64,000 nucleotides of DNA, taken from assembly GCA_003254925.1 (NCBI GenBank), contig QANZ01011254.1, positions 5,770 through 69,769 of the forward strand, in the 5' to 3' direction. Within the stretch, counting starts at the first letter, position 1; each line of letters starts with the position of its first letter. The stretch comes from Chamaecrista fasciculata. Lineage: Eukaryota; Streptophyta; Magnoliopsida; Fabales; Fabaceae. Position numbers and translations under genes: made by a program. Of the stretch, positions 63,207 through 64,000 are shown one piece after another. Below the pieces are notes generated by a model. That model ran no database searches. It saw only the letters and a program-made list of their open reading frames with translations, and had not been told where the DNA came from.

Positions 63207-63866
63207 AGGGGTGAGCGCGGGTTGGGTTGAGGCGGGTTGAGAGAAAATTCCAACCCAACCGGCACATCAATCTGCGGGGTTGGGTTGGATTGAGTTTTAT
63301 AATTTTTAAAATTCAACCCGAACCAACCCAACCCGCAAAGTTGCGGGTTGGGTTGTGTTGAACCCGCGGGTTGAGTTTGTAATTTTTTTTATAATTTTCA
63401 TAACTAAAAAATATTATTATAAATTTGTGTGTAGTGAATAAAAAAGATTACACATAAAAAAAAGTTAAAAAAACATAAATTTTATATATATATATATAAA
63501 TCAATTAAAATATACTCCATAACATATGTAAATGTAATACATATATATAATTATATAAATTTTAAAATTAAAATATCTTATTTATAAAAAACTAATAATA
63601 TAAATACATAAGAAAACATACAAAATTTATATAAAAATACATAAACATATATAAAAAAATATATAAATAAAAAAAATAAAATTATATGCTGGCTCACGGG
63701 TTGGTTTGGGTTGAGAAACTACAAACCCACAACCCAACCCACAAGTGTATGGGTTGGGAATTTTGAGCCCAAACTAACCCGCGAATCCGAACCAACTCAA
63801 CCCATAGCTACGGGTTGAGTTAGTTTTTGCGGGCTCGCGGGTTAACGGAGTGGTTTGCTCACCCCT
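63207..63866. mobile_element. hAT-like element with aggggtgagc ends
   Basis: The left end aggggtgagcgcgggttgg and the right end ggtttgctcacccct are inverted at the outermost ten bases. The termini are rich in 'gggttggg'/'cccaaccc' and the middle is very AT-rich. No transposase is present. Flanks share 'ttgat' but offset, so a target duplication is not established. Confidence 0.55.
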
Positions 63867-64000
63867 AGCTTGATTTATACCCATGAAGCCTTGTCTTGAG
63901 TATTGCAATTACTTGAATCTTCTCCTTGAAACTAGAAAAAGGTACTACAATATATGCATATCATGAAAATTAAATTTTCCTTTTTCCTTTTGTGGCGGAA

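Overview
This is a window of plant nuclear DNA, almost certainly from a eudicot. It is AT-rich, its genes have GT-AG introns, and every confident protein belongs to a family known from land plants (PPR protein, VRN1-type B3 protein, extra-large G protein, plant LINE). Spaces between genes are full of degenerate transposons and TA microsatellites. There is one assembly gap (381 N at 56554-56934) and one stray N at 27569. I cannot name the species.

Eight protein-coding genes can be modelled. The six with introns were assembled by hand from splice sites, and each model keeps one open frame to its stop. In order: (1) a PXA/PX/Nexin_C sorting-nexin-like membrane protein, + strand, 15 exons, 1012 aa; (2) a CDCA7-type zinc-finger protein, + strand, 5 exons, 279 aa; (3) convergent with it, a Cys-containing putatively secreted protein of unknown function, - strand, 3 coding exons, 248 aa, with a methionine-rich leader; (4) a VRN1-like protein with two B3 domains, + strand, 4 exons, 406 aa; (5) an intronless P-class PPR protein, - strand, 647 aa, 13 full repeats; (6) a tiny 67-aa protein, + strand; (7) convergent with it, an extra-large G protein alpha subunit (XLG), - strand, 8 exons, 840 aa; (8) an intronless seven-bladed WD40 protein of the JINGUBANG type, - strand, 519 aa. 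A 5'-truncated, stop-ridden LINE (reverse transcriptase, zf-RVT, RNase H) lies at 45.06-47.39 kb.

The intergenic DNA (about 0-4.3, 19-27, 30-33, 35-37, 43-50 and 52-64 kb) is made of small non-autonomous elements. They include two Mutator-like foldback elements with 9-bp target-site duplications (35217-35644, 53730-53987), an 852-bp near-perfect snap-back element (23144-23995), a hAT-like element with a near-perfect 8-bp duplication (360-804), a short Helitron with both ends (60319-60704) and a second Helitron 3' end on the other strand (55842), two copies each of a tRNA-like repeat and of an ATGCAAA-ended MITE, and a 430-bp segment duplicated in tandem that carries a perfect 28-bp hairpin.

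The genes do not form one pathway. They are ordinary housekeeping and regulatory genes: membrane traffic, chromatin/DNA methylation, chromatin-associated B3 regulation, organelle RNA processing and G-protein signalling. I found no convincing undescribed multi-gene system. The most unusual points are the Met-rich leader, the small peptide gene, the palindromes next to gene starts, and the well-preserved foldback and Helitron elements.
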